The notes under the pieces were generated by a model. The model was not told the origin of the DNA, did not search any database, and saw nothing but the letters and a program-made list of their open reading frames with translations. Positions 39,001 to 50,205 of a DNA stretch of 64,000 nt are shown piece after piece. The stretch is from Manihot esculenta. Taxonomy: Eukaryota; Streptophyta; Magnoliopsida; Malpighiales; Euphorbiaceae. The translations under genes and the position numbers were made by a program. Every line of letters starts with the position of its first letter. Within the stretch, counting starts at the first letter, position 1. Location of the stretch: positions 34,461,342 to 34,525,341 of the forward strand of contig NC_035172.2 in the NCBI RefSeq assembly GCF_001659605.2, in the 5' to 3' direction.

Positions 39001-41711
39001 ATGATGTAAATGGTTGAATGAGTCTAACCTTCTTGCATATGTCTGCAACTGCTTCCCTCATTAAAAATTCTATCATTTCAGGAATTAAAAAGAGAGCGAG
39101 CAAAAGCAGCAGCTGCCATCAGAACACTTCAGGAAAAGATGGAAGAAAAACTCAAGATGGAACTTGAACAAAAGGTATGCATGCTGTTTTTTGGTTCTGT
39201 CAAAGGCATCATGTTATCCTATTTGAGCAGTTGACGACTGATTAACTTAGTTGCTATATTACTGGTATAATTGCAGGAAAACGAAGCAGAAATGAGTCTG
39301 AAAAAGTTCCAGGACCTGGCAAAAGCAGAATTGGCTGCAGCAATCGCAAGTGAGAAGGCTGCACAGATTGAAAAGATGGCTGAAGCGAATCTCAATGTAA
39401 GATATTTGTTAAAGTTATATGGAAATAGAATTTCACAATTATTTGTTAATATATGATTTTTAAAATAATTAATGCAAATTTTAACTTCTGCATTGCTAGA
39501 AAAAAATTTCAGCAGCTTTGTTATGTTTGGTTGAGAAGATAATTAAATGGTCTGACCAAGGGTTGAGGTGGAACATGACCTTAACAAAGGTTCATTATCA
39601 AGGAAATTATTGAAACCATGCACTTGATTGCAAAATTTTTATTGGCCAAAGCTAAAAAAGGCACCAATACCTCTTGTAGATGGGCAGTTTTTCTTCCTTT
39701 GGCAGGCAAAATGTCCCTGTTTTTCTTTATATGTATAAAGAAAAAAGCACTTAAAAGGGACCAAGAGAGTGCAACTCTCTTGTATCTCTATTATTTTTAG
39801 CTTCAAAATTTACTGAGATAAGTCCATTATATTAGAGATTGGAAAAAAAAATAAAACCAGTTCCATGGGAAGGATTGGAAATAATCTTCAAAACAAGTCC
39901 TATGTATTAGCATTTGCAATCTGCAAATTAGAAATTCATGTTTTGAGAGATTAAACTCATTTCAATCAACTGCTAGATTACATTGCATACTTTTGGTAAC
40001 TAATTAGACCAACAACAAGATTATTGCAAAACTAAGTTTGGGATATTTTGCTTAGCATGTGTGGATTATTGGCTACTAATATACTTCATATTTCCTTTTG
40101 AATGTTTTATACAAGTAGTCTGCCACAATTCATAAGCATGAATTGCTCCTGGTGGAGCTATTAAATTATATGCCTAGCAGAGTCCAACATTGAACTGGAA
40201 ACATGTTATATTTTCATTTCATGTGACGATGAGGCTTATCACTGATAAATAATTCATATCTTGCATTAGTTGGTATCTATATGTTTATTTTTGCTTTTTA
40301 TTTTTATGTATTGACTTTTTTCAATCAATAACCTAGTGGCACCCTATGTATTTCTCTATTGTGCAAGTTATTTAGTTTCTTAATTCCTTTGTAGATTAAT
40401 GCCTTGTGTATGGCATTCTATGCACGATCTGAAGAGGCTCGTCAAATTCATTCTGTTCACAAGCTTGCTTTGGTAATGATCTTGTTCTCTCTTTAGTTGA
40501 GTGTAGAAGATGTATTATTTTTTTTTTTTTTTTGGGGGTGGGTGTGTTTGTTTGGGTCTACCCAGCAAATTGACATTCTTTATGTTGATTGCAGGGAGCA
40601 CTTGCATTAGAAGATGCACTTTCCAAAGGACTTCCAATTCAGAAAGAGCTAGATTCTCTGAACACTTATCTAGAAGGCATAGATAAGGACTCTCTTGTGC
40701 ATTTGGTTTTATCAACCCTTCCTGAAGACACTCGATACCATGGTACAGATACTCTGTTACAATTGAATCAGAAGGTAAGTTCCTTGAGTGTCCCACTGTT
40801 AAAATATATGCTAGCAAGTGTTGAAGCATAGCCAAATTGATTTCTGATCTTGCATCTAGGAAGAGGAAGTTGACGGTTCAAATCCACCCCCTCAAACTAT
40901 CCAATGAATAAATAAAAATCCACTAACTGCTGTATGCTACATATTCATTCTTGTAGATTGATATCTTTACAACCTCTGCTTAAAACTTTGAACTAATAAT
41001 TTCATTGGCATAGAGCACAAAATGCTGTCCTTCTTTACCTAATATAAGTTAAATGTGATGATTATTTAACAACTATATGTATATTTATGTCAATTTTAAT
41101 GTGCTTCTCCGGTATGATATAAATTTGAACATCAGTCTTCTTATTGAAATAATGCTTGATTTCCTAATATAACAATTTTCAGAAGGTACTACTATTATCG
41201 ACAAATCTTCATTTTGTTTTTGGCAGTTCAATGCATTGAAAGGGACACTACGGCATTACATTCTGATCCCAGCCGGTGGTGGCGGCATATGGGCTCATGC
41301 AATGGCACACATTGCGTCCTGGTTGAGGGTATGCAAATGTGCTATTAGCTTTTAAACAATTTTATCTATTAGTCCGTTTACTGGAATGCCCAGGCAGCCC
41401 TTTACTGCTTAGTTAACTCACAGGATTAAAGTATTGTTTGAGCTGTCTTAAGAATTGCTTTGGCTTTTGTGCAGTTTAAGGAAGTTGATCCATCCGGTGA
41501 TGGGATTGAATCTGTTATTAGCAGAGTCGAAAGTTTCCTAGCCGAGGGAAAGCTTGCTGAAGCAGCTGATGCCCTTCAAGAAGGACTCAGAGGCAGCAAG
41601 GCAGAGGAGATAGCAGATGAATGGGTGAAGCGAGCAAAGAATAGAGCTATCACAGAGCAGGCTCTAACAGTACTTCAGTCATATGCTGCTTGCATAAGCC
41701 TTACCCAATAA
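36067..41711 (+). CDS. MIC60: MICOS complex subunit MIC60 (mitofilin)
   Basis: Exons 36067-36077, 36254-36317, 36666-37457, 37953-38054, 38172-38324, 38878-38955, 39082-39174, 39277-39396, 40395-40472, 40595-40774, 41227-41328, 41475-41711; 669 aa. The first ~60 residues are rich in Arg/Ser (FRRSIWELSSRRSVRRIPRR), as in a mitochondrial presequence. One inner-membrane segment follows at about 65-81 (VLLGTTVVAGAALLAY). Then an acidic spacer, a long coiled coil (about 340-490, rich in Ala/Glu/Lys) and the conserved C-terminal mitofilin domain with GGGGIWAHAMAHIASWLRFK (around 580-593). MIC60 holds crista junctions and contacts the outer membrane; in plants it also affects lipid transfer. Exon 2 ends in CAG followed by GC, not GT. 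The start is the first ATG, in an 11-nt coding exon; no alternative opens the presequence. Confidence 0.92.
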
Positions 41712-42600
41712 TACATCTGATTAAGGAGCAATCTCTCATAATTGATCTAGCATTTATGCGTGCAACAGTGTGGTTTTTCCCCTGATAATTCCCCACACAA
41801 AGAATATGAGGAGTTTATTACTGACCATCTCAAATTTATAATAGATTTTTCAATCATTATGACACCAAAATTGTGTAGATTGTCCACAAATCTGAGAATA
41901 AAATTTTGTTTTCCGTTGCGCGAAAGTGTTTTTCGTGTTCTTTTTCCTGAGACGTGAGATTGAGAGGATGAACTGTTAACAATTTGTTTCCTTTATTACT
42001 TTGTTAATGAGAAGTATATGGTGCCATATGATGATGGCATTCACATTTGAGGTGAGTTGTCAATTTCCTGACTTTATTTGGAATTGCCAAACGCTAAAGC
42101 TACTAATAATTGTAATTTGCATGTCTTTCTTAAGTACGTACTGCCTTGTTGGGGTAACATTAAAAATAAAAGAAAAATGAAATTTCCATATTTTATTTTA
42201 CTTGGATGAGAATGAAATAGGCTTTTTCTTTTACGACAAAAAGATACTAAGCATTTAAAAAAAGAAACAAAGCAGAAGCTGGGATGTTTGGTTTTAATTC
42301 TGTTTTCTGCTTTTGGTTTTTGTTTAATTTTTGGAAAGATTGTTATTTTTGGAAATTCATTAGGGGCTTCAACTTCCTTTATTTGGAATGATTTATATGC
42401 TAAGGAAAGAATTAAAATAAGCTTTTATGTAATTATATATAATTTTTATTTATTTTAAAAAATTAATTTTTTTCCTTTAATTTAAAATAATTGAAAAAAA
42501 AAATCAATTGTATGAAATTCTTTCAAAATTTTTAATTTTCAATAAGCGGTTATAATACAATTTAAAGCAGATTAGAGCTCTACACATCTAAATTTTTTTG
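41712..42600. other. MIC60 3' region and spacer
   Basis: The first 300-450 bp probably hold the MIC60 3' UTR. Beyond about 42150 the DNA is AT-rich with no recognised feature. Confidence 0.45.
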
Positions 42601-44790
42601 TGCGAATAGAAACCGATAACATATAAATAATAAGGTTGGTTACCATGACCCGATAACATATAAATAACAAGGTTGGTTATCATAACAGTACATGAAACTT
42701 AGAAAGATTTCATGAATTTTATTATTTGGTCCAACCGGATAGTATAAAGTTCGACTTATAAGTTATAAAGATTATAATGAGACTCCTAATTCTGTTGAAA
42801 CTTGGAATGAATGGGTAAACTTCTTCCTGAATCAATATTGGATGTAAGTTTGACCAATCAGTGATTAGGGAGATCTATCTCAATATAAATCGAGCGAGTT
42901 GAGCCACAACTTCGTGAGATTAAGGTAGGATGTCGATATCCCACACACTGGTTATCTTCTCAATACATCGTCGAGGTCATAAAATACGTACACAGTAAAT
43001 AGACTAACGTGACATACATAATAGATATAGTATATTATCTAACCGTCCATTAATAATAAACTGTCTGATACACTGCAATAGGATATCTCTGTCCAGATCA
43101 ATGGGACATGACATATGAAAGTTAAAATGAAAACAAAAAAGGTAAGTACAAAAATAGAAAACAACATATTAAAAATATTGAAGGAAGCGAATAATACCAG
43201 CAGAATAATAGTCTTCCTTAGGTTGGATATCCAAACACTTAAAGACATAGTACTTGAAAAGGAAAAAAGTTATAAAAGTGAAGTACAGGCGGAAAATTGC
43301 AAAAGGAATCTATAACCCCATCCCAAATCCAACCCCTAGTCAAAATTTCCTCTAGCCCCAACTATGGCGAAATGATTTACCAAGTGTTTTATGGAGTCAG
43401 AAACTAAGGAAGTCTTTATTTGTTTTAAAATTTTTGAAAAAAGCTTGGAATAACCCAACGAAGGAGCAAAACCCCACCCATAGTCTACTTGCTTGAGGTA
43501 AAATATAAGCTTTCTCTCAGATTGAGCCCTGACCAAATCGAGAGGAGGAGGAAAAGAGAAGAGAGCAATTCGCGTAACCCAAATATAATGGGTCTTCTAG
43601 GGCTTAGGGGAAGGTTTTGAAAAGGAAGGAAGAGGAGACCTTAGAAACCACTTTCTCAATCTGGAAAAATGACAAAGGAGCTATTGAAGAAAGGATGCAT
43701 AACTTTAGTGCAAAAATTCATGAGAAAGGGATAGAGATGAAGAGACTCTAAGATAACCATAAGCACAGCAAAGATAACAATAAGCACAACAAAGATAGCA
43801 AAAGTAAAAAAAGGAGAAAGCCTCCTATTTATACCCAAATTTGGGTATTAATGCACAATTAAAATACTGCATTTCGGTATCTTAAATTACGATAGCCGTT
43901 AAAACGCAGGGTGCACACACTTGTTATATATACTTATGACATTTCATCGTAACTTGTAGGAAATAAATAGGTTTACAGTTGACAGCGAGCTGCGTAAACA
44001 AAATTCACTCTTTCGACTGTCATAAATAACTCTCAGAGAAGCGAAAAATCATCTAATAACATAGCATGTTAAGATCACAGACACGTGTACATGGAATTCA
44101 GAAGAATTCTATGAACCTCACTATCTAGTCCGATCGGACAGTAGAAAGTCCGACCTATGAGTTATAAATATCATAGCAGTACCCTTGACTATGTCAAAGT
44201 CCAAAACAGATGAGCAGACTTCTTCAAGATTTGGTTTTGAATGCAAGCCCGACCAATCATAAGTGACTAAGAAGACTCATTGGGTGAGCCGAGTACAACA
44301 TGATGACGAGACTAAGGTAGGATGCCAACCTCCTACACACTTGTCGTCTCCTTAATACATCGTCGGAGTTATAAAATACACGTGCGGTAAATAGACTGAT
44401 GTGACGCACATGATAGATAAAGTATGGATTAGCCGACTCCGCATTTATTATCCAACTGCCCATCATTAATAAATCGTCTGACACACCTACAAGAAGACAT
44501 CCTCGTCCAGTCTAACCCAAAAAAAAGGAGGCTTTCTCTCGAATTCTTACTCTCTCTCTCACACATACTTTTAAACACATCCTCTCTCTTTTCTCTCTAA
44601 GACTTCCTCTTTCTCTTCACTACTCTATTTTTATTTCCTTTTGCATCTCTTTCTATTAATACATCTCTTTAAAAGTTTTATATTTAATTTGAACGTTGGA
44701 GAGTTTCCACCGGGATATTTCTGCTAGACCGCTGACCATTTCTCCATATTTTATAGACTTCTTCTTCAATATCGAGTATACAGGACCCGT
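42600..44790 (+). mobile_element. Decayed LTR retrotransposon: diverged direct repeats and an inverted LTR piece
   Basis: 42683-43099 and 44083-44509 are diverged direct repeats in the same order: CATGRAA..TTCTATGAA, TCCRACCGGA..AGTA..AAAGT, GACCAATCA, GAGACTAAGGTAGGATG, ATACATCGTCG, AAATAGACTRAYGTGAC and GTCTGAYACAC. The right copy is followed by GGAGGCTTTCTC and a CT-rich leader (to about 44790), typical LTR R-U5. Between them, 43815-43835 read on the minus strand gives TATAAATAGGAGGCTTTCTC, an inverted related promoter. A 39-bp duplication (CCGATAACATATAAATAA) lies at 42612-42690. No coding region seen. Confidence 0.55.
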
Positions 44791-47429
44791 ATGAAACTTC
44801 AAAAGACATTTACTGTTTATCAAACCAATTACAATTTATTGATTTGTCCATCGAATTAAACCACAGTTCATGTATCTACGTATTATGACTCATGAATCTC
44901 AATTCATTAGAAATAAAGCTGAATTTATTTACTTTGATCTAATTTAATATTTTTATTTATTAAATTAGTTTAAATTGAAGTGAAATGAGATCAACCCAAC
45001 CACCGAATTCTTGCTTGGAAGAAAAAAAAAAGATGTTTTACATAATAAAAAGAACTGTGAATGTGATAATGAATCCATTTTGTGGATCGCGACTTCAAAT
45101 GGATGGTCTGAATTGAGCTGGCACTGAAGAGGCTTTGCACTTGCACTGACCAATTTATTTATATACATATCAAAAGCAAGGCTGTGTTTGGTTGTCTTAG
45201 GAATCAAGCCACATTATAACATTGCTGTCCTTTTAACTTTTAGTGACATCCCTAATATTTTCAATTTCTTTTTATTCTTCATATATAGAAATTTCGGTAT
45301 AAATTTAACAATTTTTTAATAAAAAACAATATAAATATACAGAAATATATAATTATCTGAACAGAAATAATCAAGTAATAATTTATCTATTTTTGTTTTA
45401 AATGATAACAAAAAAATTAATGTAATAATTTTGATACTAAACTTAAAAATTAATGTAAATAAACTATAAATTTGTCAAATTTTAAGGATTAAATTGTAAT
45501 TTAATTATTTAATAATTTTAGAAAAAATTCATCTTTTTTTGGGTTGTGATGACATTATAGTATTTATGTAATACTTTATAATTATTTTTAATGATTTTTT
45601 TATTAGTTATTATACCAACCTCATAGTTTTATACACAACAAGATATAATAAATTTAGTAATCAAAGATTTAAAAATATTTACTAAGAAAATACCATATCT
45701 TTCTTTTTTTTTTTTAAATTGTAATATTTACCTATTTATGTAAAAAATTTTAATGGATTTAATAAAATTTTTAAAAGTCAAGAAATAACTTCTTCTTTTA
45801 AAATATGAAATTATTTTTTTAAAGGGAAAACTATTTTCTTAAAAATGGTTTAATTTTTTTTAATTTAATTTTTTCTTTATTTTAATTTTCATTAAGAAAA
45901 ATTGAATTGAACTAATTAGTGATAATAATATATTATTTTTGATAATATAGAGATGTTATACCAATGAAATCGAATGAAATCGAATAAAATCGAATCGAAT
46001 CAGACTAATTTGATTCAGTTCAGTTTAAAATTAATTCGACTAAAAAATACTGAAATATTGATTTTTAATTTATTTAATTTAATTTTAAATCGAACTGATC
46101 AAATAATCACATCTATTTTAAATATAAAAAAAATATAAAAAATATTTTATTAAAATATATTCCCTGTGAAATAAATGTAATCTTAAATTCATATACTATA
46201 CTAATTAATATAACATTATATCCCATTTTAAAAAATCATGAATCTATATATAAAAAAAAAAAAGAGTTGTTGGATTAATTTAGAATTTTAAGCTTTGTTT
46301 AGTTGACTTTTTGTTTCTTTCTTCTTTATCTAATCTATTTATTCTAATTATTCTCATTGTAAATATGAAAATTGACATATAAGTGAGAACATAATGGCTC
46401 CATTTTATAATATATCCAAACTATTACTTCATTTGAGTTATATTCAAGCAACCATTATTATTCTTCTTTATCACCACAACCCAAAAAACATATATATAAA
46501 AAAATTAAAAATAAATAAAAATAAATTCAATTAAATTATTATATTTTTATTTAAAAATCAGATAAGATCAAATCAATTTTTTTATCAATTAAATTCATAT
46601 ATTTTTATTAAGAGTTAAATAAATCATAACATAATATAAGAATTTAGTTGAATTTATATAGAAAAAACTTTGAACTAGTTGGTGTTTTCTAAAGTTAGTT
46701 TCTGAATAAATAAATAAAGGGCAATGAATTGGGTGTCCCACCATTGAAATTTGTGGGAAATTGAACTTGAAGAAAACATACCATAGCCCTACCATTTTTA
46801 TTTTTTTTTTAGAAAAAGAAACAAAGTATATAAATATTATAAATTGCAAATGATTTGGCAAAGAATTAACATGATGGGAATGTGATATTTCACTTCCAGT
46901 CATTATCAAAATAATTTGATCAGTTTTCTTCATTTTCTGGGAATGGGTTTGTAGTCCCAATCATAAACTGGTAAGAGATCAGCTTCCATTTAAATTAAAA
47001 ACCAAAATCATTTTTTCAAACAAAAATGAAGGAATATGGGACCCATTTGTAACTTCACAGCAAGCATTGCAGACAGAGAGAGTCCATTGCATTTCTCAAC
47101 TAATTTAACCTATAATTATGGTTTTGAATTTTTAAAATTTCATGTGTCTGATGCGAATTTAAAATAATTAGATTAATAAATTTTAAATATATACTATAAT
47201 AAAAGAAAAACAGCCTTGATGATTATGTTGCAACAAGTGAAATTATTAAATAAACTTGCTGGTATTGAGTCTTAATCATTTTCTCAAACACTTGCAGACA
47301 AGGGAAATGACTTAAATGGTTTGTTTTATTTTATTTTTTTTATTTATTCCATCTTGTGTGCCTTCAAAATACCTTATAATCCTCCCTTGTCTTTGTTTTT
47401 ACACTTGTGCAACTATCTCTGTTCCCTGT
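44791..47429. other. AT-rich intergenic spacer
   Basis: No gene seen. 45900-46110 contains AATCGAATCGAATCAGACT and GATTCAGTTCAGTTT motifs, probably an eroded copy of the MITE family at 22.2 and 47.4 kb. The remainder is low-complexity AT DNA. Confidence 0.5.
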
Positions 47430-47437
47430 CTTTTAGG

Positions 47438-47891
47438 TAGGGGTGATTATTTATTCGGTTCGATTCAAAATCAAATCGAATCGAATAAATTAAAAATTAA
47501 AATTTTAATGTTTACGAAAATTGAACTAAATCGATTTTGATCAGAAATCGAATCGAATTGAATCAGTCTGATTCAGTTCGATTCGATCGGTTTTATTTTT
47601 AATAATTTTTTATTTTTTATACTTTATTTTTAATATTTTAAAATTTAATTAAAATATTTTAATATCAATATGATTTAATTTCTCTATATTATTAAAAAAA
47701 CATATTATTATCACTAATCGGTTTGGTTTGATTTTTTTAATTTTTTTATGATCAAAACCAAACCGAATCGAAATAATTAAAATTTTTAAAATTAAAAATC
47801 GAACCGAATCGAAATGTATAAAAAACTGAACCAAATTTTCAAATCGATTCGATTCAGTCAATTTTTTCAGTTTGAACCGAATACTACCCTA
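47438..47891. mobile_element. hAT-type MITE, 454 bp
   Basis: Left end TAGGGGTGATTATTTATTCG, right end (reverse complement) TAGGGTAGTATTCGGTTC, with subterminal TTCGGTTCGATTC on the left and GAACCGAATAC on the right. Flanks CTTTTAGG (47430-47437) and TTTTCAGG (47892-47899) match at 6 of 8 positions, consistent with the 8-bp target duplication of hAT elements. The interior is non-coding and resembles the MITE at 22241-22680. Confidence 0.8.
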
Positions 47892-47899
47892 TTTTCAGG

Positions 47900-48960
47900 T
47901 ACTCTCTATCTTGCATTTTTTTTCTTCATGCTTACAAAATCATAAAATAATTTAATTTAATTTTTTTTAAAAATAAGTGAATTTTTTAATTTTAAACAAG
48001 TAAATTGTTAAATAAAAAATTAATTAAATATTGAATTAAGTCTTATACAATTAGGCATTAATTTTTAAAATTAAATTAAAAAAATAAGTTCTTTTGTTTT
48101 AATTATGAAAATTGATTTAAAAAATCAATTTTAATTCAATATATGGGCTGGAAAAGGGTAATTGAGTCATTCTAAAAAGAAAATTGTGATAATTTTATTT
48201 TAATATTAGTTGTAGTTAGAAGAAGAATGGAGTGTTAAGCAATTATTAAATTACATAATCATCCTTATTAGGTGTATCTCTCTGGTACATATTATTATTG
48301 CCTTTCACCAATTAAATATTAAATAAATAAATAAACTAAGTGAATATTATTATTATTCATCTGACAACTAAGAGAGAGAAATACAGCGCCAGGCATGGCC
48401 ATGTTTCTTTTCTTCCTTTTCAGTTTGGCTCAGCTGCACTGAGCTTGCCTTTTATTATTATTATTATTATTATTACCTTTTCAATTAAAAGATTGAGTAA
48501 ATTATATTTTAATTATTAAATTTTAATATAATTAATAAATCAATTTTATATTTTTAAAATTTAATATTTAAATTTCTTTATAAATAAATTATTTAAATTA
48601 AAAGTCACTTTATTTATAATTTTGTTAGTTAATAAATGAAAATAAAAATAAAAATTTTAAAAATTTAAAATTTCTTTATAACATTTAATTCGTTGTTAAT
48701 TTGTTGTTAATATAGAAAAATATTTTATATTATATAAATTATATTTTAATTTTTAAATTTTAATATAATTAATGAATTAATCTTTATAATTTTTTATTAT
48801 TTATTTTCTCTAATTCAAAAAAAATTAATTAATTAATTTTCAGATTTATAAAAAATTTATTAATTAATTTTCTTATATAAAAAATATTTTAAATATTTTT
48901 ATAATATTTAATAATTAAAATTAATCAAAAAATTAATTTTTTAAAATTTTTAAATATTTT
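47900..48960. other. AT-rich spacer upstream of CSI1
   Basis: No gene seen. A (TTA)n run lies at about 48448-48476. 48480-48960 is a block of TTAATTAATTTT / AAATATTTTAATATG type repeats. Confidence 0.5.
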
Positions 48961-48969
48961 AATATGTTT

Positions 48970-49075
48970 TTTGAAGAGTCGGAGAGCCGAGCCGAGCCGA
49001 GGAATTGAGGTAGAAGCTGTCGGTGGTACTTGTGTAAGCTAACTGATAGCAGAGCATAGCTTGACTTCTTCTCTC

Positions 49076-49113
<38 letters not shown>

Positions 49114-49390
49114 TCTCTCTCTCAGAGTATCTATGACTATGAAAACGTAATACCCGTTCGAGAAACAGAAAAGAAAAATAAAATTAAAATTAAAAAAAGT
49201 GAAAAATAAATATCTCTCTTTCTCCATTGCCTTTTCTCAGCTTCTTCTTCATGCTCCCTTCTCCTCTACGGTATCTTTAGATGCACCATTCTTCTTCTTC
49301 TCCTTCTTCTTCCGTTTCTTATTCTTTCTCTGTGTTTTAATGTGTGGTATTCTTGGCATTGATGGAGATTTGTCGTTTCTGCGAAACTTG
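48970..49390 (+). promoter_or_regulatory. CSI1 promoter / 5' untranslated exon, with (CT)n
   Basis: Composition changes from AT-rich to CT-rich here. A (CT)n microsatellite spans about 49067-49122. CT-rich leader-like sequence continues to 49390, where AG|GTGCTG could be a 5' UTR splice donor joining the acceptor at 50041-50042 (TTGTTGCAG). The structure is inferred from sequence only. Confidence 0.5.
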
Positions 49391-50042
49391 AGGTGCTGAT
49401 TCATTGCTTTTTATGTGTTTGGATTCTTGCAAATCTCTTGTTAGATTCATTCCTTTTGTATTTTTCTATTGTTTTGTTTGGTAAGCTCATTTTCAATTAA
49501 TAGTGAAAATTAATGTGTTTTGATGTTTCGATCTACTTTTGTTTCACTGAATTCTTTTTTGAATTCACTTCTATCTGTTTCCAAAAATGTCGGTTGTCTC
49601 CGATTTCATTCGGTTTCATCTGTTTGTAGGTGGCAAAGCTGTGGAATTTTATTACTTTTTTTCTTTAATCTTTTTCTTTTATAGAATGGAAAGTCAAACT
49701 GAGATTTGTATTGGATTAATATAATTTTCTGTGCAAAATACGGCGCTTTTTGGAAATGTAAGCTAAGGCAGAGTGATTGATCTGTGTCCTAGTAGTTAAG
49801 GACAATTGAAATTGAGCAATTCAATATCGTGGCACTCATTTTAGATGTCAAATGCTTTGATTCAGATTTAGCTGTTGCGCTAGCATTACACGCGAATTAT
49901 ACTCTTTTTCTTATTCTTCATCTTCTAAAGTTGTTTCAGTTCAGGTAGCGTGATTGCCTACCTGATCTGGCATTTTCATTAATTTCACAAAAATTGTTTT
50001 GTTATTTTGTTTCTCACTTGGGCTTTTGTTTCGTTGTTGCAG

Positions 50043-50205
50043 GGGGATTTGATGTTTTGATCCTGTCCAGAAGGTAGATCTGGAGAGGGGCACAGCATTT
50101 GATTGATTTGCTTTTAGTTGGAAATCTTGAAGTGAAGTAAAGCTGGCGGCTACACTGGCTTGGAGGTTTGCTGCCACGAATGGCAGCAACCTTGCTGCTA
50201 ACGAC
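50043..50205 (+). other. CSI1 leader exon part with conserved in-frame extension from CTG
   Basis: After the acceptor at 50042 the frame of the protein is closed by a TGA at 50128-50130, then open. CTG 50143-50145 has A at -3 and G at +4, and the following codons read AATLAWRFAATNGSNLAAND, which resembles the CSI1 N-terminus of other plants. An overlapping out-of-frame ATG at 50180 ends at 50878. Whether translation begins at the CTG or at ATG 50206 cannot be decided from sequence. Confidence 0.6.

Noticed and set aside
46595..46960. 121-codon frame on the minus strand
   Set aside because: Low-complexity AT-rich DNA, no recognisable motif, no codon bias or splice context.
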